Shown here: piece by piece, positions 17,092 to 27,467 of the stretch
Position numbering within the stretch: position 1 is the first letter of the stretch
Layout: each line of letters starts with the position of its first letter
Assembly (NCBI GenBank): GCA_028824715.1
Contig: JAPPCV010000087.1
Span: forward strand, 1-64,000
From: Boseongicola sp.
Lineage (GTDB): Bacteria; Pseudomonadota; Alphaproteobacteria; Rhodobacterales; Rhodobacteraceae
Direction of reading: 5' to 3'
DNA: 64,000 bases
Notes under the pieces: generated by a model
What the model was told of the DNA's origin: nothing
Database searches by the model: none
What the model saw: only the letters and a program-made list of their open reading frames with translations
Position numbers and translations under genes: made by a program

Positions 17092-18230
17092 GCAAAGTAC
17101 CTCTCGAGGATTCGGCGGTAGACTGCAGCGAGCTGCGCTATCTGCGCGACTTCGACGCGCTCGTCGACCTCGTGCATGGTCTTGCCGACGAGACCGAACT
17201 CCACGACCGGGCAGTGCCGCTTCATGAAGCGCGCATCGGAGGAGCCGCCGGTGGTCGAGAGGTCGGGCGAAAGACCGGTTTCGGCCCGGATGGCTTCCGC
17301 AACGAGTTCCGAAAAAGCGCCGGGCGGAGTGAGAAAGCTCTCGCCGGAAACCTTGGTCTCCATTGAAATCTCCACGCCCGATTCGGCTGACGCACGCGCG
17401 GACTCCTCTTCAAGCCAGGCCGTCAGGCTCCCGGAGCCATGGGCATCGTTGAACCTGATGTTCAGCGATGCCTGGCAGGCCGAGGGAATGACGTTGGTGG
17501 CGGCATTGCCCGTGTCGATCGTCGTGACGGCAAGCGTCGACGGCTGGAAATGTTCGGTGCCGTCGTCGAGCTTGTGGCTGGCAATCCTGTCCATGAGGCG
17601 CGCGAGGGCGTGAACGGGATTGCGGGCCCGGTCCGGATACGCCGTATGGCCCTGCACGCCGGTCGCGGTGAAATGCGCAGACATGGAGCCCCGGCGCCCG
17701 ATCTTGATCGTGTCGCCCAGCGCCTCGACGGAGGTCGGCTCTCCGACGATGCAATCGGACATGGCTTCACCGTTTGCGGACATCCAGTCGAGAATGGCCG
17801 TGGTGCCGTCGGCTGCGTGGCCCTCTTCGTCGCAAGTGATGGCAATGATGATCGCGCCCTCTGGCGGGCTTTCCTGCACGAAGGAAATTGCGGCGGACAC
17901 GAATGCCGCGACCCCCGACTTCATGTCGACGGCACCGCGCCCGTAGAGCCAGCCATCGCGCTCCTCCGCTCCGAACGGGTCGGCAGACCAGGTCCCCGGA
18001 TCACCGGGTGGCACGACGTCGGCATGCCCGTTGAAGCCAAAAGTTCGTGCTGCAGCCTTCATGCCCCAACGGGCAACGAGGTTCGCGACAGCTCCCCTGT
18101 CAGCACGAAAGCAGTCAAAGCCGGCATCGCGAAGCGTTGATTCCAGCAGCGAAATTGCACCGCCCTCCTCCGGGGTGACGGTCCGGCAGCGAACAAGCTG
18201 CCGCGTCAGTTCTACAGGGTCGCAGCTCAT
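17088..18230 (-). CDS. dapE: Succinyl-diaminopimelate desuccinylase
   Basis: This 380-aa M20 metallopeptidase removes succinate from N-succinyl-LL-diaminopimelate in lysine and murein precursor synthesis. Family motifs are FGFNGHADVVPPGD with the first metal-binding His and Asp, GRGAVDMKSGVAAFV with the bridging Asp, and TCDEEGHA with the catalytic Glu pair. The C-terminal GGSSDARF segment is also standard. With dapD about 1 kb upstream in the same direction, this gives the succinylase branch of the pathway. It heads the dapE-GNAT-DUF2064 run. Confidence 0.95.
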   Translation of the reverse strand: MSCDPVELTRQLVRCRTVTPEEGGAISLLESTLRDAGFDCFRADRGAVANLVARWGMKAAARTFGFNGHADVVPPGDPGTWSADPFGAEERDGWLYGRGAVDMKSGVAAFVSAAISFVQESPPEGAIIIAITCDEEGHAADGTTAILDWMSANGEAMSDCIVGEPTSVEALGDTIKIGRRGSMSAHFTATGVQGHTAYPDRARNPVHALARLMDRIASHKLDDGTEHFQPSTLAVTTIDTGNAATNVIPSACQASLNIRFNDAHGSGSLTAWLEEESARASAESGVEISMETKVSGESFLTPPGAFSELVAEAIRAETGLSPDLSTTGGSSDARFMKRHCPVVEFGLVGKTMHEVDERVEVAQIAQLAAVYRRILERYFA

Positions 18231-18265
18231 GCGCCTTGGCTAGCCTTTGCAGCGCACGGTCGCAA

Positions 18266-18964
18266 TCACGCTCTCCGGGCCACGTCGCCGCCTGCCGCAA
18301 CGAAAGGCGAAGAAGCCGGTGCATCAAGTTGCAGTCCAAGGCCCGCAATCGCCGGTTTCAGGTCCTCCGGGCGGTCAATGACGGCCCCGGCATCGCGCCA
18401 CTCCTCTTCGTTCCCGTATCCCCAACTGACCGCGACGCTCTTCATTCCGACTTCCTTGGCGGCCGCCATGTCGTGCTCGCGGTCCCCGACCATCACGGCC
18501 TTGGCCACGTCTTCGCCGGTTTCGGCGAGCGCATGAGCCAGCAGGTCGCCTTTCCAGTTCCGCGTGCCGTCAAGCTCCGGTCCGAATTCGCGCTCCATGT
18601 ATTCGGCAAGACCGAAATGCCGCGTGACCTTCCGGGCGTAGACGTGTGGCTTGGCGGTTGCGAGATAAAGGCGCGCACCTGCCTCCCGAAGGGTGTTCAG
18701 CGCGCCTGGGACACCGCCATACACCCGCGCGTCGAACATGCCCCCCTTGCGGTAATGTTCCCGGTACGCGGCCATCACCGCCTCGGGGTCCGAAAGTCCC
18801 ATCTTGCGAAAGGACTCGTCGAAGGGCGGTCCGATCATCCAGGCAAGGTCCGTCTCCGCAAGCGCGTGATGGCCGCTCGATCCGAGTGCATGGCGCAAGG
18901 ACTCGAGGATCCCGGGGTGGGATTCCATAAGCGTGCCATCGAGATCGAGAAAGACTGCCGTCAT
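18266..18964 (-). CDS. HAD family hydrolase (phosphoglycolate phosphatase-like)
   Basis: This 232-aa HAD subfamily IA phosphatase has motif I as FLDLDGTLMES (the nucleophile Asp within the first ten residues), motif II as YLATAKPHV, and motifs III/IV as VMVGDREHDMAAA. The overall pattern (YGGVPGALNTLREAG, then KGDLLAHAL) resembles Gph/PpaX-type phosphatases and HAD 5'-nucleotidases. The exact substrate is not certain. It lies 35 bases before dapE in the same direction and probably shares its transcript with dapD and dapE. Confidence 0.87.
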   Translation of the reverse strand: MTAVFLDLDGTLMESHPGILESLRHALGSSGHHALAETDLAWMIGPPFDESFRKMGLSDPEAVMAAYREHYRKGGMFDARVYGGVPGALNTLREAGARLYLATAKPHVYARKVTRHFGLAEYMEREFGPELDGTRNWKGDLLAHALAETGEDVAKAVMVGDREHDMAAAKEVGMKSVAVSWGYGNEEEWRDAGAVIDRPEDLKPAIAGLGLQLDAPASSPFVAAGGDVARRA

Positions 18965-19156
18965 GTCAGCACTCCGACCAGGACATGCCCGACAGCCATC
19001 GCGACGTCTTCGGAATGCACGTCGCCTCCTCTCCGTTCATCTCCGGGGTGAGGGGCACGCGTGACTTGGGTGACAGGGATCCGATTGCGACCATGGGCGG
19101 GTTGTGCGTTTGGGAGGTGGCGAGAAAGGCACGCTCTCCGATCACGGGCGTCAGGA

Positions 19157-19984
19157 TCAGTCACGCAGGAGCTCGTTGATGCCGGTCTTCGAACGCGTAC
19201 GTTCGTCAACCTGCTTCACGATTACCGCGCAATAAAGATTGACGCCGTTCTTCGAAGGCATCGATCCGGCGACGACCACCGAGTATGGCGGAACTTCTCC
19301 GTAGAGGACCTCACCCGTGTCCCGCACGACGATCTTCGTGGACTGGCCGATGAAGACGCCCATGCCGAGAACAGAGCCTTCGCGGACGATGACCCCTTCC
19401 ACGACCTCCGACCTGGCGCCGACGAAGCAGTTGTCCTCGATGATCGTCGGCCCTGCCTGCATGGGTTCGAGAACGCCGCCGATGCCGACGCCGCCCGAAA
19501 GATGGACATTCTTGCCGATCTGCGCGCAGGAGCCGACCGTCGCCCAGGTGTCAACCATCGTGCCTTCGTCAACATAGGCGCCGAGATTGACGAAGGACGG
19601 CATCAGAACGACGCCCGGCGCGATGTAGGCGGACCTGCGCACGACGCAATTTGGCACGGCACGAAAGCCGGCCGCCTTCCACCTGTTGTCATTCCAGCCT
19701 TTCCACTTGCTGTCGACCTTGTCCCACCAGGCGGCGCCTTGCGGGCTGCCTTCGTGCAGTTCCATGTCCTTGAGGCGGAAGCCAAGGAGCACGGCCTTCT
19801 TGGCCCACTGGTTGACGTGCCAAGTGCCGTCGTCCCCGCGTTCGGCAACGCGAAGCCTGCCTTCATCCAGCGCGGTCAGCGTGTCCTCGATCGCGTCACG
19901 GGCTTCGCCGGTCGTCGAGGGCGTTATCTCGTCGCGAACGTTCCAAGCGGCCTCGATCGCGGCTGCAAGCTGGGCGTTGGACAT
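19157..19984 (-). CDS. dapD: Tetrahydrodipicolinate N-succinyltransferase
   Basis: This 275-aa trimeric left-handed beta-helix acyltransferase adds succinate from succinyl-CoA to tetrahydrodipicolinate, the first step of the succinylase branch to diaminopimelate. The hexapeptide repeat region is clear ([20 protein letters not shown], then [20 protein letters not shown]), and the C-terminal [12 protein letters not shown] is standard. I chose the ATG at 19984 ([14 protein letters not shown]), which matches the family; the ORF track start at 20254 adds 90 unrelated residues that run antisense to nothing coding. It is followed at about 190 bases by the HAD phosphatase and dapE. Confidence 0.96.
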   Translation of the reverse strand: MSNAQLAAAIEAAWNVRDEITPSTTGEARDAIEDTLTALDEGRLRVAERGDDGTWHVNQWAKKAVLLGFRLKDMELHEGSPQGAAWWDKVDSKWKGWNDNRWKAAGFRAVPNCVVRRSAYIAPGVVLMPSFVNLGAYVDEGTMVDTWATVGSCAQIGKNVHLSGGVGIGGVLEPMQAGPTIIEDNCFVGARSEVVEGVIVREGSVLGMGVFIGQSTKIVVRDTGEVLYGEVPPYSVVVAGSMPSKNGVNLYCAVIVKQVDERTRSKTGINELLRD

Positions 19985-20052
19985 CTGGATACCTCGCATG
20001 GCTGACGTCGGCGACATAGCTTCTGGCCGGGGAGAGGGCAACGACGCATTCT

Positions 20053-20547
20053 TCATCTGCCACCCGGCCGTCTCGACGAAACGCGCACGCCGCCGATGCC
20101 GGCAAGGTTTGGTCCGCCGAACAGGCGCATGTGCTCGACCTTGGGGCAACGATCCTGAACCACGATCAGCCCGTGCGCCCGCGCCTTCTCCGCCGCCGCT
20201 TCGTGGCGCACGCCGTATTGCATCCAGACGCACTTGAGACCTGGCATCAGGCATTCGAGCGCCTCGTCCACGATGCCCGGCACGGCGTCGGAGCTTCGGA
20301 AGACGTCAAGCATGTCAATCCTGACGTGCGAGGGAATGTCGCGAATGCTCGCCAATACCGGCTCGCCGAGCAGCACCTCTCCGACACGGTTCGGATTGAT
20401 CGGAATCACGCGCCGTCCCCGCCCGCCGAAATACGTCGCGACGAACAGGGACGGGCTGACGGGATTCGTGGAAGCGCCGACCATGGCAATGGCGCTTGTC
20501 TCCTCAAGAACATGACGAAGAGTCGAATCCTTGCTATCGTCCGGCAT
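20053..20547 (-). CDS. CoA-binding domain protein
   Basis: This 164-aa protein is a lone CoA-binding Rossmann domain of the YccU type, related to the alpha subunit of succinyl-CoA synthetase. The nucleotide loop is [14 protein letters not shown], followed by [17 protein letters not shown] and the C-terminal [11 protein letters not shown] with its conserved Cys. The domain binds CoA in homologues, but no enzymatic role is established. It lies six bases downstream of the asparaginase gene in the same direction and may be co-transcribed with it. Confidence 0.9.
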   Translation of the reverse strand: MPDDSKDSTLRHVLEETSAIAMVGASTNPVSPSLFVATYFGGRGRRVIPINPNRVGEVLLGEPVLASIRDIPSHVRIDMLDVFRSSDAVPGIVDEALECLMPGLKCVWMQYGVRHEAAAEKARAHGLIVVQDRCPKVEHMRLFGGPNLAGIGGVRVSSRRPGGR

Positions 20548-20553
20548 TGGCCA

Positions 20554-21546
20554 TCATCCTCTCGGTGCCGTGGCGAAGCCTGCGACAGGACGCTCGACCC
20601 CGGTGGCAAGCCCGTCCCAGTTGCGAATGCCGCGGCTGAGCAATGGATGGTTCTCGCTGATCGCGCCGAGCCGTGCAAGCAAGGCCGCCATCGCGACTTC
20701 GGATGCACGGGTAGCGCCGTCAGCGATCTTGAGAGCGATTCCGAGTTTCCGTTCCGGAAGAATCGCGACATAGACGCCCTCGGCGCCGGTCTTGACGGCC
20801 AGGGGCTCGTTCGCCGAATCCATCAGCGCCGCGCAGGCACGGCCACGTCCGGAAACGAGGTCCGGATGCGCGATCATTGCGCTGACAAGCTTGCTCATCG
20901 CGACGTCACGGAGGCCGCCGCTCCCTCCTGCTGAGGCAAATCGCGCCAAGGCGCGTGCAAGGCCCGCAAGGCTGACCGCAAAGTTCGGGGCCGAGCATCC
21001 ATCGATCCCGAAACCCGGGCTCGCTTCGTCACAGGTCTCCTCGATCGCCTGACGGACGGCGCGCTGCACGGGATGGTCCGGATCGACATAGTCGGGACCC
21101 GCCTCAAGGTGCTTCGCAAGCGTAAGGAAGCCCGCATGCTTGCCCGAGCAGTTGTTGTAGGCACGGGTCACTTCCTTGCCGACACGGTCCATCCAGAGGC
21201 AATGTTCACGATCTCGTGACGGCTGCGGCCCGCATAGCAGCGCGCTGTCGTCAAGGCCAAGATCCGTCAGCCATTGGCCTACGAGGGAGACGTGATGCCT
21301 CTCGCCGCTGTGCGAAGCGCAGGCAAGCGCCAGCTGCTCGGTTGAAAGGCATGCGCCCGCTCCGCTTTCGAGCAGCGGCAAGGCCTGCAGCATCTTGGCT
21401 GATGAGCGGGGGAGAATGACCAATCCTGGATCGCCCCAAGCTTCAACGATTTCTCCGTCCGCGCTCGTGATTGCCGCATGGCCTTCGTGCCGGGATTCCA
21501 CGAAGCTGCCTCGAAGGATCTCGACCATCGGCACGGGCCGGATCAT
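20554..21546 (-). CDS. Asparaginase (asparaginase II / PF06089 family)
   Basis: This 330-aa protein belongs to the rhizobial-type asparaginase family (Pfam 06089), which hydrolyses asparagine to aspartate. It is unrelated to E. coli AnsA/AnsB. Family motifs are ILRGSFVESRHEGHAAI near the start, LACASHSGERHH, the NNCSGKHAGFL segment, and GIDGCSAPNFAVSL. I chose ATG 21546 (MIRPVPMVEILRGS); the ORF track start at 21864 adds 106 unrelated residues antisense to the IalB gene. The substrate fits with the amino-acid transporter elsewhere in the window, but no direct link is implied. Confidence 0.9.
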   Translation of the reverse strand: MIRPVPMVEILRGSFVESRHEGHAAITSADGEIVEAWGDPGLVILPRSSAKMLQALPLLESGAGACLSTEQLALACASHSGERHHVSLVGQWLTDLGLDDSALLCGPQPSRDREHCLWMDRVGKEVTRAYNNCSGKHAGFLTLAKHLEAGPDYVDPDHPVQRAVRQAIEETCDEASPGFGIDGCSAPNFAVSLAGLARALARFASAGGSGGLRDVAMSKLVSAMIAHPDLVSGRGRACAALMDSANEPLAVKTGAEGVYVAILPERKLGIALKIADGATRASEVAMAALLARLGAISENHPLLSRGIRNWDGLATGVERPVAGFATAPRG

Positions 21547-21698
21547 GGGTTTGCTCCGCTCGGTTGAGGCGGATTTCTGCCGGCAGGGGGTTCCATCACG
21601 AGCTTGAGATACGCTATTAGAGACCCGTTGGACAGGAACATCGCGCCTGTGACAACGGGCAGGAATCGGGCGAATAGATCCGGAGGCAAATTGGCACG

Positions 21699-22232
21699 AT
21701 GAAGACAGGACGTATTTTCTCTGCATTGGCACTGTCCGTCGCGGCGGCATGCCTTGCGGCAAGCCTGAGCGCACAGGATGCAGGCACTCGTGTGGCGGAA
21801 GCATCCGACTGGCAGGTCTTCGAGGGGACCGACCCAAAGACTTGCTGGGCCGTGACCGCACCAAAGAAGACCGTGAACACGCGTGGCGGCAAAGAGGTGA
21901 CGGTTCGGCGGGGCGACATCCTCCTGTTCGTGACGTATCAACCTGCGCGCAACGTGGCGGGAGAAGTCAGCTTCACGGGCGGTTACCCGTTCGCGAGAGG
22001 TTCGACCGCGACGCTGGAAATCGACGGCGCGACGTTCGAGCTCTTCACCGATGATGAGTATGCCTGGCCTGCGACACCGGCCGAGGACCGGAAGATCGTG
22101 ACCGCCATGAAGCGGGGAGCCGATGCGGTCGTGACCGCACGTTCGACGCGCGGAACGCAGACGAAGGACACGTTTTCGCTGATCGGCGCGACAGCGATGA
22201 TCGAGGACGCCGAGAGACGCTGCGGATCCTGA
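21699..22232 (+). CDS. Invasion-associated locus B (IalB) family protein
   Basis: This 177-aa exported protein has a clear signal peptide (MKTGRIFSALALSVAAACLA, with cleavage near SLSAQDA). The mature part has WQVFEGTDPKTCWAVTAPKK and a C-terminal segment FSLIGATAMIEDAERRC with the conserved Cys. This is the IalB family of alphaproteobacteria, named from Bartonella but common in free-living species with unknown function. It probably resides in the periplasm. It stands alone between the divergent asparaginase gene and rlmN. Confidence 0.88.
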   Translation: MKTGRIFSALALSVAAACLAASLSAQDAGTRVAEASDWQVFEGTDPKTCWAVTAPKKTVNTRGGKEVTVRRGDILLFVTYQPARNVAGEVSFTGGYPFARGSTATLEIDGATFELFTDDEYAWPATPAEDRKIVTAMKRGADAVVTARSTRGTQTKDTFSLIGATAMIEDAERRCGS

Positions 22233-22418
22233 CGCAGCACGTCCGCGACTGACAGCGGCACAGCCTGCCCGCCGCGCCAGTCTGTCCGATCCATGAATCA
22301 ACTCCGCAAGCGGGACCGGCAGGTCCTTTCGGAGCGCCGGTGCCGCGGTCCTTGGAAAATCTCTGGCAATCGGGCCCGGATCGCCTATATCCGCACCTTG
22401 ACCATTGGATCGCAACTC

Positions 22419-23609
22419 ATGCCCGCTCCCGCACCGATTACGCCTGATGTCCTGACCGTCCCGCGCAGGGATTCTTCGGGCGACGGGCGGATCAATCTCG
22501 TGGGGCTCACATGGGAGAGGCTTGCCGAGACGCTTGTCCGTGCTGGAACGCCGGAACGGCAGGCAAGGATGCGGTCCCGTCAGATCTGGCAATGGGTGTA
22601 TCACTGGGGCGTGCGCGACTTCGCGGCGATGACGAATCTCTCGAAAGCATACCGCGCCATGCTGGAAGAGCGATTCGTGATCTCCTTGCCAGAAGTCGTT
22701 CGCCGACAGGTCAGCTCCGACGGCACGCGCAAGCTGCTGATAAGGATTGCCGGAGGGCACGAAGTCGAAACGGTCTACATACCTGAAGAGAATCGAGGCA
22801 CGCTTTGCGTGTCCTCGCAGGTCGGCTGCACGCTGACCTGTTCCTTCTGCCACACCGGCACGCAGAAGCTCGTGAGAAACCTCGCCCCGGACGAGATCGT
22901 GGGCCAGGTCATGCTGGCACGCGATGATCTGGGAGAATGGCCGGAACCGGGAATCGGGTCGGGAGCGACGGGTCCGAGGCTCCTTTCAAACGTCGTCCTG
23001 ATGGGCATGGGCGAACCGCTCTACAATTTCGACGCCGTCCGTGACGCAATGAAGATCGTGATGGACGGCGAAGGCATCGCCCTGTCGCGACGGCGGGTCA
23101 CCTTGTCGACAAGCGGGGTCGTGCCTGAAATCGCGCGAACAGCAAGAGAGATCGGCTGCATGCTGGCTGTCAGCTTTCATGCAACGACGGACGAGGTGCG
23201 CAACCAGCTTGTGCCAATAAACCGACGCTGGAACATCGCCGAGCTTCTGGACGCCCTTCGGGCCTATCCGAAGCTCTCGAATTCGGAGCGGATCACCTTC
23301 GAATACGTGATGCTGAAGGGTGTAAACGACAGCGACGAGGACGCGCGGCGGCTCGTCAGGCTGATCCGGGGCATTCCCGCGAAGGTCAACCTGATCCCGT
23401 TCAACGCATGGCCGGACGCTCCGTACGAACGGTCCGACCAATCCCGTATCCAGGCCTTTGCCGACATCGTGCACAAGGCAGGTTACGCGTCACCGGTGCG
23501 CACTCCGCGCGGCGAGGACATCATGGCGGCCTGCGGCCAGCTCAAGTCGGATACCGAGCGGGCCCGGAAGAGCCGGGCGGAAGTCCTTGCGGACGCAGGA
23601 CTGGCGTAG
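22419..23609 (+). CDS. rlmN: 23S rRNA (adenine(2503)-C(2))-methyltransferase RlmN
   Basis: This 396-aa radical SAM enzyme methylates A2503 of 23S rRNA and A37 of some tRNAs. The iron-sulfur binding motif is [13 protein letters not shown], the SAM segment includes [15 protein letters not shown], and the C-terminal catalytic Cys lies in [11 protein letters not shown] chose the ATG at 22419 ([12 protein letters not shown]), where alphaproteobacterial RlmN usually begins; the earlier ORF start adds 42 non-family residues. The start is preceded by about 190 bases without a gene after the IalB stop. Confidence 0.96.
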   Translation: MPAPAPITPDVLTVPRRDSSGDGRINLVGLTWERLAETLVRAGTPERQARMRSRQIWQWVYHWGVRDFAAMTNLSKAYRAMLEERFVISLPEVVRRQVSSDGTRKLLIRIAGGHEVETVYIPEENRGTLCVSSQVGCTLTCSFCHTGTQKLVRNLAPDEIVGQVMLARDDLGEWPEPGIGSGATGPRLLSNVVLMGMGEPLYNFDAVRDAMKIVMDGEGIALSRRRVTLSTSGVVPEIARTAREIGCMLAVSFHATTDEVRNQLVPINRRWNIAELLDALRAYPKLSNSERITFEYVMLKGVNDSDEDARRLVRLIRGIPAKVNLIPFNAWPDAPYERSDQSRIQAFADIVHKAGYASPVRTPRGEDIMAACGQLKSDTERARKSRAEVLADAGLA

Positions 23610-23812
23610 GACGCGTTTCGGCCGCACTTGCCTGACTGCGGGGAAACCCTCGACCGGCGGTGCGGCCAGCCGCGACCCGGCGAACCCTGTCCTCGGATGC
23701 AAGGCCCAACACGGAGACGTTCTGCTCGCCATGACGGGCCCATGCGCAAGCGCGCCTAGAAATTCCCGTCATGGCGCCACGATGTCGCCGGACATTCCGG
23801 CCGCACGCGGCG

Positions 23813-24637
23813 TTACATGTCCTGCGGCCAGCCTTCCATGACCGCTACCGCCTCCTCGGCGGTCTCGACAAAGCGAAAGATCTCGAGATCGCTCGGAGAA
23901 ATCGTGCCAGCTTCCGCAAGTGCTTCCCAGTTGACGATGCGTTTCCAGAAACCGCTTCCGAAGAGGATGAACGGCACCGGTCGCATGCGTCCTGTCTGAA
24001 TCAGCGTCAATGTCTCGAAGAGTTCGTCCAGCGTGCCGAATCCGCCTGGGAAGACGGCGATGGCAGCGGCACGCAGCAGGAAGTGCATCTTTCGAATGGC
24101 GAAGTAGTGGAAGTTGAAGTTGAGGTCAGGCGTGATGTACTTGTTGGGCATCTGCTCATGCGGCAGCACGATGTTGAGCCCGATCGACACGCCGCCCGCC
24201 TCCGCCGCCCCTCGATTCCCGGCCTCCATCACGCCCGGGCCGCCTCCCGTAACGATCACTTGCTTCTTGCCGTCGCTTGAGCCTGCGACAGAACGCTCGG
24301 TGACAATGCGGGCGAACTTCCGGGCTTCCTCGTAGTACCGACTGAGTTCCGCGAGAGTCTCGGAGCAGGCCGCGTCCCTTTTCTCCGGGCTCGGGATGCG
24401 TGCCCCGCCGAAGAGGACGACAGTGGAATTGACACCGTATTCCTCCATCAGCAACTCGGGCTTGAGGAGTTCGAGCTGAAGGCGAACCGGCCTCAGTTCG
24501 TCACGGCAGAGAAATTCGGAATCCGCGAAGGCAAGCCGGTATGCGGGTGACATTGTCTGCGGCGTGTCCGGAACGTCCCGGGCGGTTTCCATGTCCTGAT
24601 GCGCGTGGGGGAAAAGACGGGATTCGTCGTTGGCCAT
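23813..24637 (-). CDS. LOG family protein (TIGR00730 type)
   Basis: This 274-aa Rossmann protein belongs to the LOG (lysine-decarboxylase-like) family, whose studied members hydrolyse nucleoside monophosphates to base and ribose phosphate. The signatures are VTGGGPGVMEAGNRGA and FPGGFGTLDELFE (PGGxGTxxE). The start at 24637 is chosen over 24670 because AGGGAG lies seven bases upstream. About 60 N-terminal residues precede the fold, so it belongs to the longer subgroup. The true nucleotide substrate is unknown. Confidence 0.9.
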   Translation of the reverse strand: MANDESRLFPHAHQDMETARDVPDTPQTMSPAYRLAFADSEFLCRDELRPVRLQLELLKPELLMEEYGVNSTVVLFGGARIPSPEKRDAACSETLAELSRYYEEARKFARIVTERSVAGSSDGKKQVIVTGGGPGVMEAGNRGAAEAGGVSIGLNIVLPHEQMPNKYITPDLNFNFHYFAIRKMHFLLRAAAIAVFPGGFGTLDELFETLTLIQTGRMRPVPFILFGSGFWKRIVNWEALAEAGTISPSDLEIFRFVETAEEAVAVMEGWPQDM

Positions 24638-25047
24638 GATCTGCTCCCTGAAAACGTGCCGTTCCTCCATTGCAGGTCAGCGCGAACGACTCAATGGCAC
24701 CGACGCTGCCGCGGCATCCGGCCATTGCGCTCGCGCTGCACAAGTCATGATTGCCCGCAAGACACATTGCATGCCTTTGCCGCAGCAAATTGCCGCAACA
24801 TGCTGTTGTCGGCGCCGCCAGGCCATTGGCGGGCGATCATGTCGGCGATGGATCTGCCTGCACTCGATCCCGGCCGGCTGTCATGCAATTTGGGTCCAGG
24901 CGCGTTTCTCCGCTGCAGCTGGCGGCAAACGCGTTTCCAGAACTGCCGACACGCACGCAGGCCGGACTTGCCGGACCACGAGGAAAGAAGGCGTTCCACG
25001 AGAGGTCGTTTCACGGCGCACCCATTCGACATCGCCCGGATGAACGC
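24638..25047. other. Intergenic stretch between the LOG and beta-galactosidase genes
   Basis: About 400 bases without a supported gene. The ORFs of about 90-170 aa on both strands overlap each other and show no family motif. No strong hairpin, promoter consensus or repeat was recognised. Confidence 0.5.
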
Positions 25048-26961
25048 TCAAATCGGGTGCCAGAGCACACCCGCCGGCGGAAGCGTCGTGCCTTCGAAAT
25101 CCATGGGTTCCGGCGCGTAATTGAAGACGAAGCGATGCGTCGCGGTGTCCCGGATCCGGAGACCGTCCGGCAGTGACCTGGTGCCAAGCCCCTCGGCGGC
25201 GCAAGCATTGGCAACAATGTGACCGAAGGCGGTCCGGTCCGGCCAGCCCGCAACATAGTGCATCTTGCCACGGGACATGATGGCTGGCCGACCGTCAGTG
25301 GTGGCCGCAGTAACAGCAGCATCCCCTTCGAGATGTTCGAACCAGCGACAAAAGCTCCCGCCGCCCTCCAAGGGTACACGGGCGAAGGGAGGCAGGCTTT
25401 CGACGCGAGATACCGTGGCATCGAGGCCGGGCAGGTTTGGCGGCAGCGGATCCGGAATCACGAGTTCTTCCGTCTTGCTGTTCGTTCGGGGCCCAATGAT
25501 CGCCGTGCCGGAGAAGGCTTCAAGCGCCATCCTGAGGTTGCCGGACAGGGTCAGGAGGCCGGGAACGAGCAAGAGGTCATAACCGTTGAGGGACTTCGTG
25601 TCAGCGGGAAGGAAATCGATCGATAGTCCGGCTCGCCGCAGAGCCTTGTAAGTGTCGAATACCAGTCCGAAATAGGTGAAATCCGCGCCTTGCGGGAGCG
25701 CTTCCCACGCCCATGAAGACGCGTAGTCGAAAATGATCGCCACTTTGGCCTTGGTCGTGCCGGCATCGGGCATCTTGGCGATTTCCCTTGCCAACTGGCG
25801 CGCCTCGACGATCGCCGGAGCGTCCGCACCGTCCGGCCTCAGCAGACCCGCATGCATCTGCTCTTGCGCGAAAGGCGCTTGGCGCCATCGAAAGAAGCAG
25901 ACTGCCTCGGCCCCGTGTGCGAAGGCCTCCCAAGCCCAAAGGCGCGGCATCCCTTCGATCGGCGCGACGTTCCATCCAGCCCAGTTCACCGGTCCGGGCT
26001 GCTGCTCCATGATCCAGTAGCGGCCCCGCCCGACGGACCTGTAGAGATCATGATGGAATGCCTGGGCATCTGGATGGCCTTGGCGAAGGAAACGTTCCTG
26101 CTCGGTTTCGTCTGCATCAAGGCGATCAAGAAGGTAGCCGAGCGGATAGCTGTCCCAGGATGCAATGTCGAGGTCGGCCGCCACGTCGAAATGGTCGAAG
26201 GACAGGATGCGGCACATGTAGTTGTGGATCAACGGCGCATCCGAGTAACGGCGCAGGATGTCTGCCTGTGCGCGATTGAAACGTACAACCTGGTCCGAGC
26301 AGTAGCGGCGAAACGCGAGGACGTGGGACGGATTGGGCGTCGTGACCGTTAGGTTGGGAAGCCCGATCTCGTCGAATTCGGCGTATTCCATTGACCAGAA
26401 AACGTTGCCCCAGGCGCGATTCAGCGCGTCCGTGGACTGGTAGCGCTGGGCGCACCATGCCTGGAATCCCCTCTTTGCCGCGTCCGAATAGCTTACCGCG
26501 GTTTCATGGCATCCGTATTCGTTGTCGGTCTGCCAGGCGGCAACATGGGAGCTCTTGCCGTAGCGTTGGGCAAGCAGGGTCACGATGCGTCGGCATTCCT
26601 CCAGGTAACCGTCATGCGAAAAGCAGTAATGCCGCCGCGAACCGTAGCCGCGCGGCTGGCCCTTTTCGTCAAGTGCGACCATGTCAGGATGGCGGGTGAG
26701 CATCCATCTCGGCGGCGTCGCCGTGGGTGTTCCGAGGACAACCTTGAGACCCGCCTGCCCCAATGCCTCGATGGCAAGATCAAGCCATTCGAAGTCCAGC
26801 TCTCCGGGCTGAGGCTCCAGCCTCGACCAGGCAAACTCACCGATCCTCACCCAGGACAGCCCGGCTTCGGTCATGCGGCGGGCGTCGTCGGCCCAGACCC
26901 TTTCGGGCCAATGCTCTGGGTAATAGCATGCGCCGAGTTCGCGTTTTGGGCCTTTCCCCAT
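25048..26961 (-). CDS. Beta-galactosidase (GH42)
   Basis: This 637-aa glycoside hydrolase of family 42 hydrolyses terminal beta-galactosides. The TIM barrel begins GACYYPEHWPERVWADDARR, the acid/base Glu is in WQTDNEYGCHE (about residue 147), and the nucleophile Glu is in WIMEQQPGPVNWA (about 320). A trimerisation domain (about residues 400-600) and a short C-terminal beta domain follow, as usual. There is no signal peptide, so it is cytoplasmic. No sugar transporter or regulator lies next to it, so the physiological substrate is uncertain. Confidence 0.95.
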   Translation of the reverse strand: MGKGPKRELGACYYPEHWPERVWADDARRMTEAGLSWVRIGEFAWSRLEPQPGELDFEWLDLAIEALGQAGLKVVLGTPTATPPRWMLTRHPDMVALDEKGQPRGYGSRRHYCFSHDGYLEECRRIVTLLAQRYGKSSHVAAWQTDNEYGCHETAVSYSDAAKRGFQAWCAQRYQSTDALNRAWGNVFWSMEYAEFDEIGLPNLTVTTPNPSHVLAFRRYCSDQVVRFNRAQADILRRYSDAPLIHNYMCRILSFDHFDVAADLDIASWDSYPLGYLLDRLDADETEQERFLRQGHPDAQAFHHDLYRSVGRGRYWIMEQQPGPVNWAGWNVAPIEGMPRLWAWEAFAHGAEAVCFFRWRQAPFAQEQMHAGLLRPDGADAPAIVEARQLAREIAKMPDAGTTKAKVAIIFDYASSWAWEALPQGADFTYFGLVFDTYKALRRAGLSIDFLPADTKSLNGYDLLLVPGLLTLSGNLRMALEAFSGTAIIGPRTNSKTEELVIPDPLPPNLPGLDATVSRVESLPPFARVPLEGGGSFCRWFEHLEGDAAVTAATTDGRPAIMSRGKMHYVAGWPDRTAFGHIVANACAAEGLGTRSLPDGLRIRDTATHRFVFNYAPEPMDFEGTTLPPAGVLWHPI

Positions 26962-27238
26962 TTGTCCCTCCAGGTCGATCGCCCCAAATTAGGAAGTTCG
27001 CGGACGGGCGCAACTCTGTCGGTCGACACCGGTTGCGGGCGGGGCTCACGGCTGCAAAGCCACGTACCGCCCAAGTTGTCGGCATCTCGTTCTGGCGTTC
27101 AGCGTTTCCGGCAGCATTTGACGCTCTTGTCCTGGCCACTTGGCGGCATCTCTCCGGGCGACCGAACACAGGAGAGGCTGACCTTCCCCACGGCGAAAAT
27201 CGAGATCGCCCCAGATGATCTCGAACAGATAGAGGAGA

Positions 27239-27315
27239 TGGCGCGCTGGGGAGGATTCGAACCCCCGACCTCTTGATTCGTAGTCAAGCACTCTATCCAG
27301 CTGAGCTACCAGCGC
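27239..27315 (-). tRNA. tRNA-Arg (anticodon ACG)
   Basis: On the minus strand, acceptor GCGCTGG pairs with CCAGCGC, the D arm is GCTC..GAGT, and the anticodon arm CTTGA/TCAAG holds the loop CTACGAA (anticodon ACG). The T arm is GGGGGTTCGAATCCTCC, followed by discriminator G and an encoded CCA. A34 would be deaminated to inosine by TadA and read CGU, CGC and CGA. Confidence 0.96.
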
Positions 27316-27467
27316 GCGGGTGGGCAGGGTGTATCCGTCGGCCCTACACGTTGCAAGGCTGATTCTGACTGCGTTCACCTTGCATGCGGAACCCACGGTT
27401 CCAGTTCCGAATTCCACCGCCGTCGCGCACGAAAGGGCAGCCAAAGCCTGCCGTGGCAAAGCCGGAA

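Noticed and set aside
24599-25176. Overlapping ORFs of 137-173 aa between the LOG and GH42 genes
   Set aside because: They overlap one another in different frames and show no recognisable domain.
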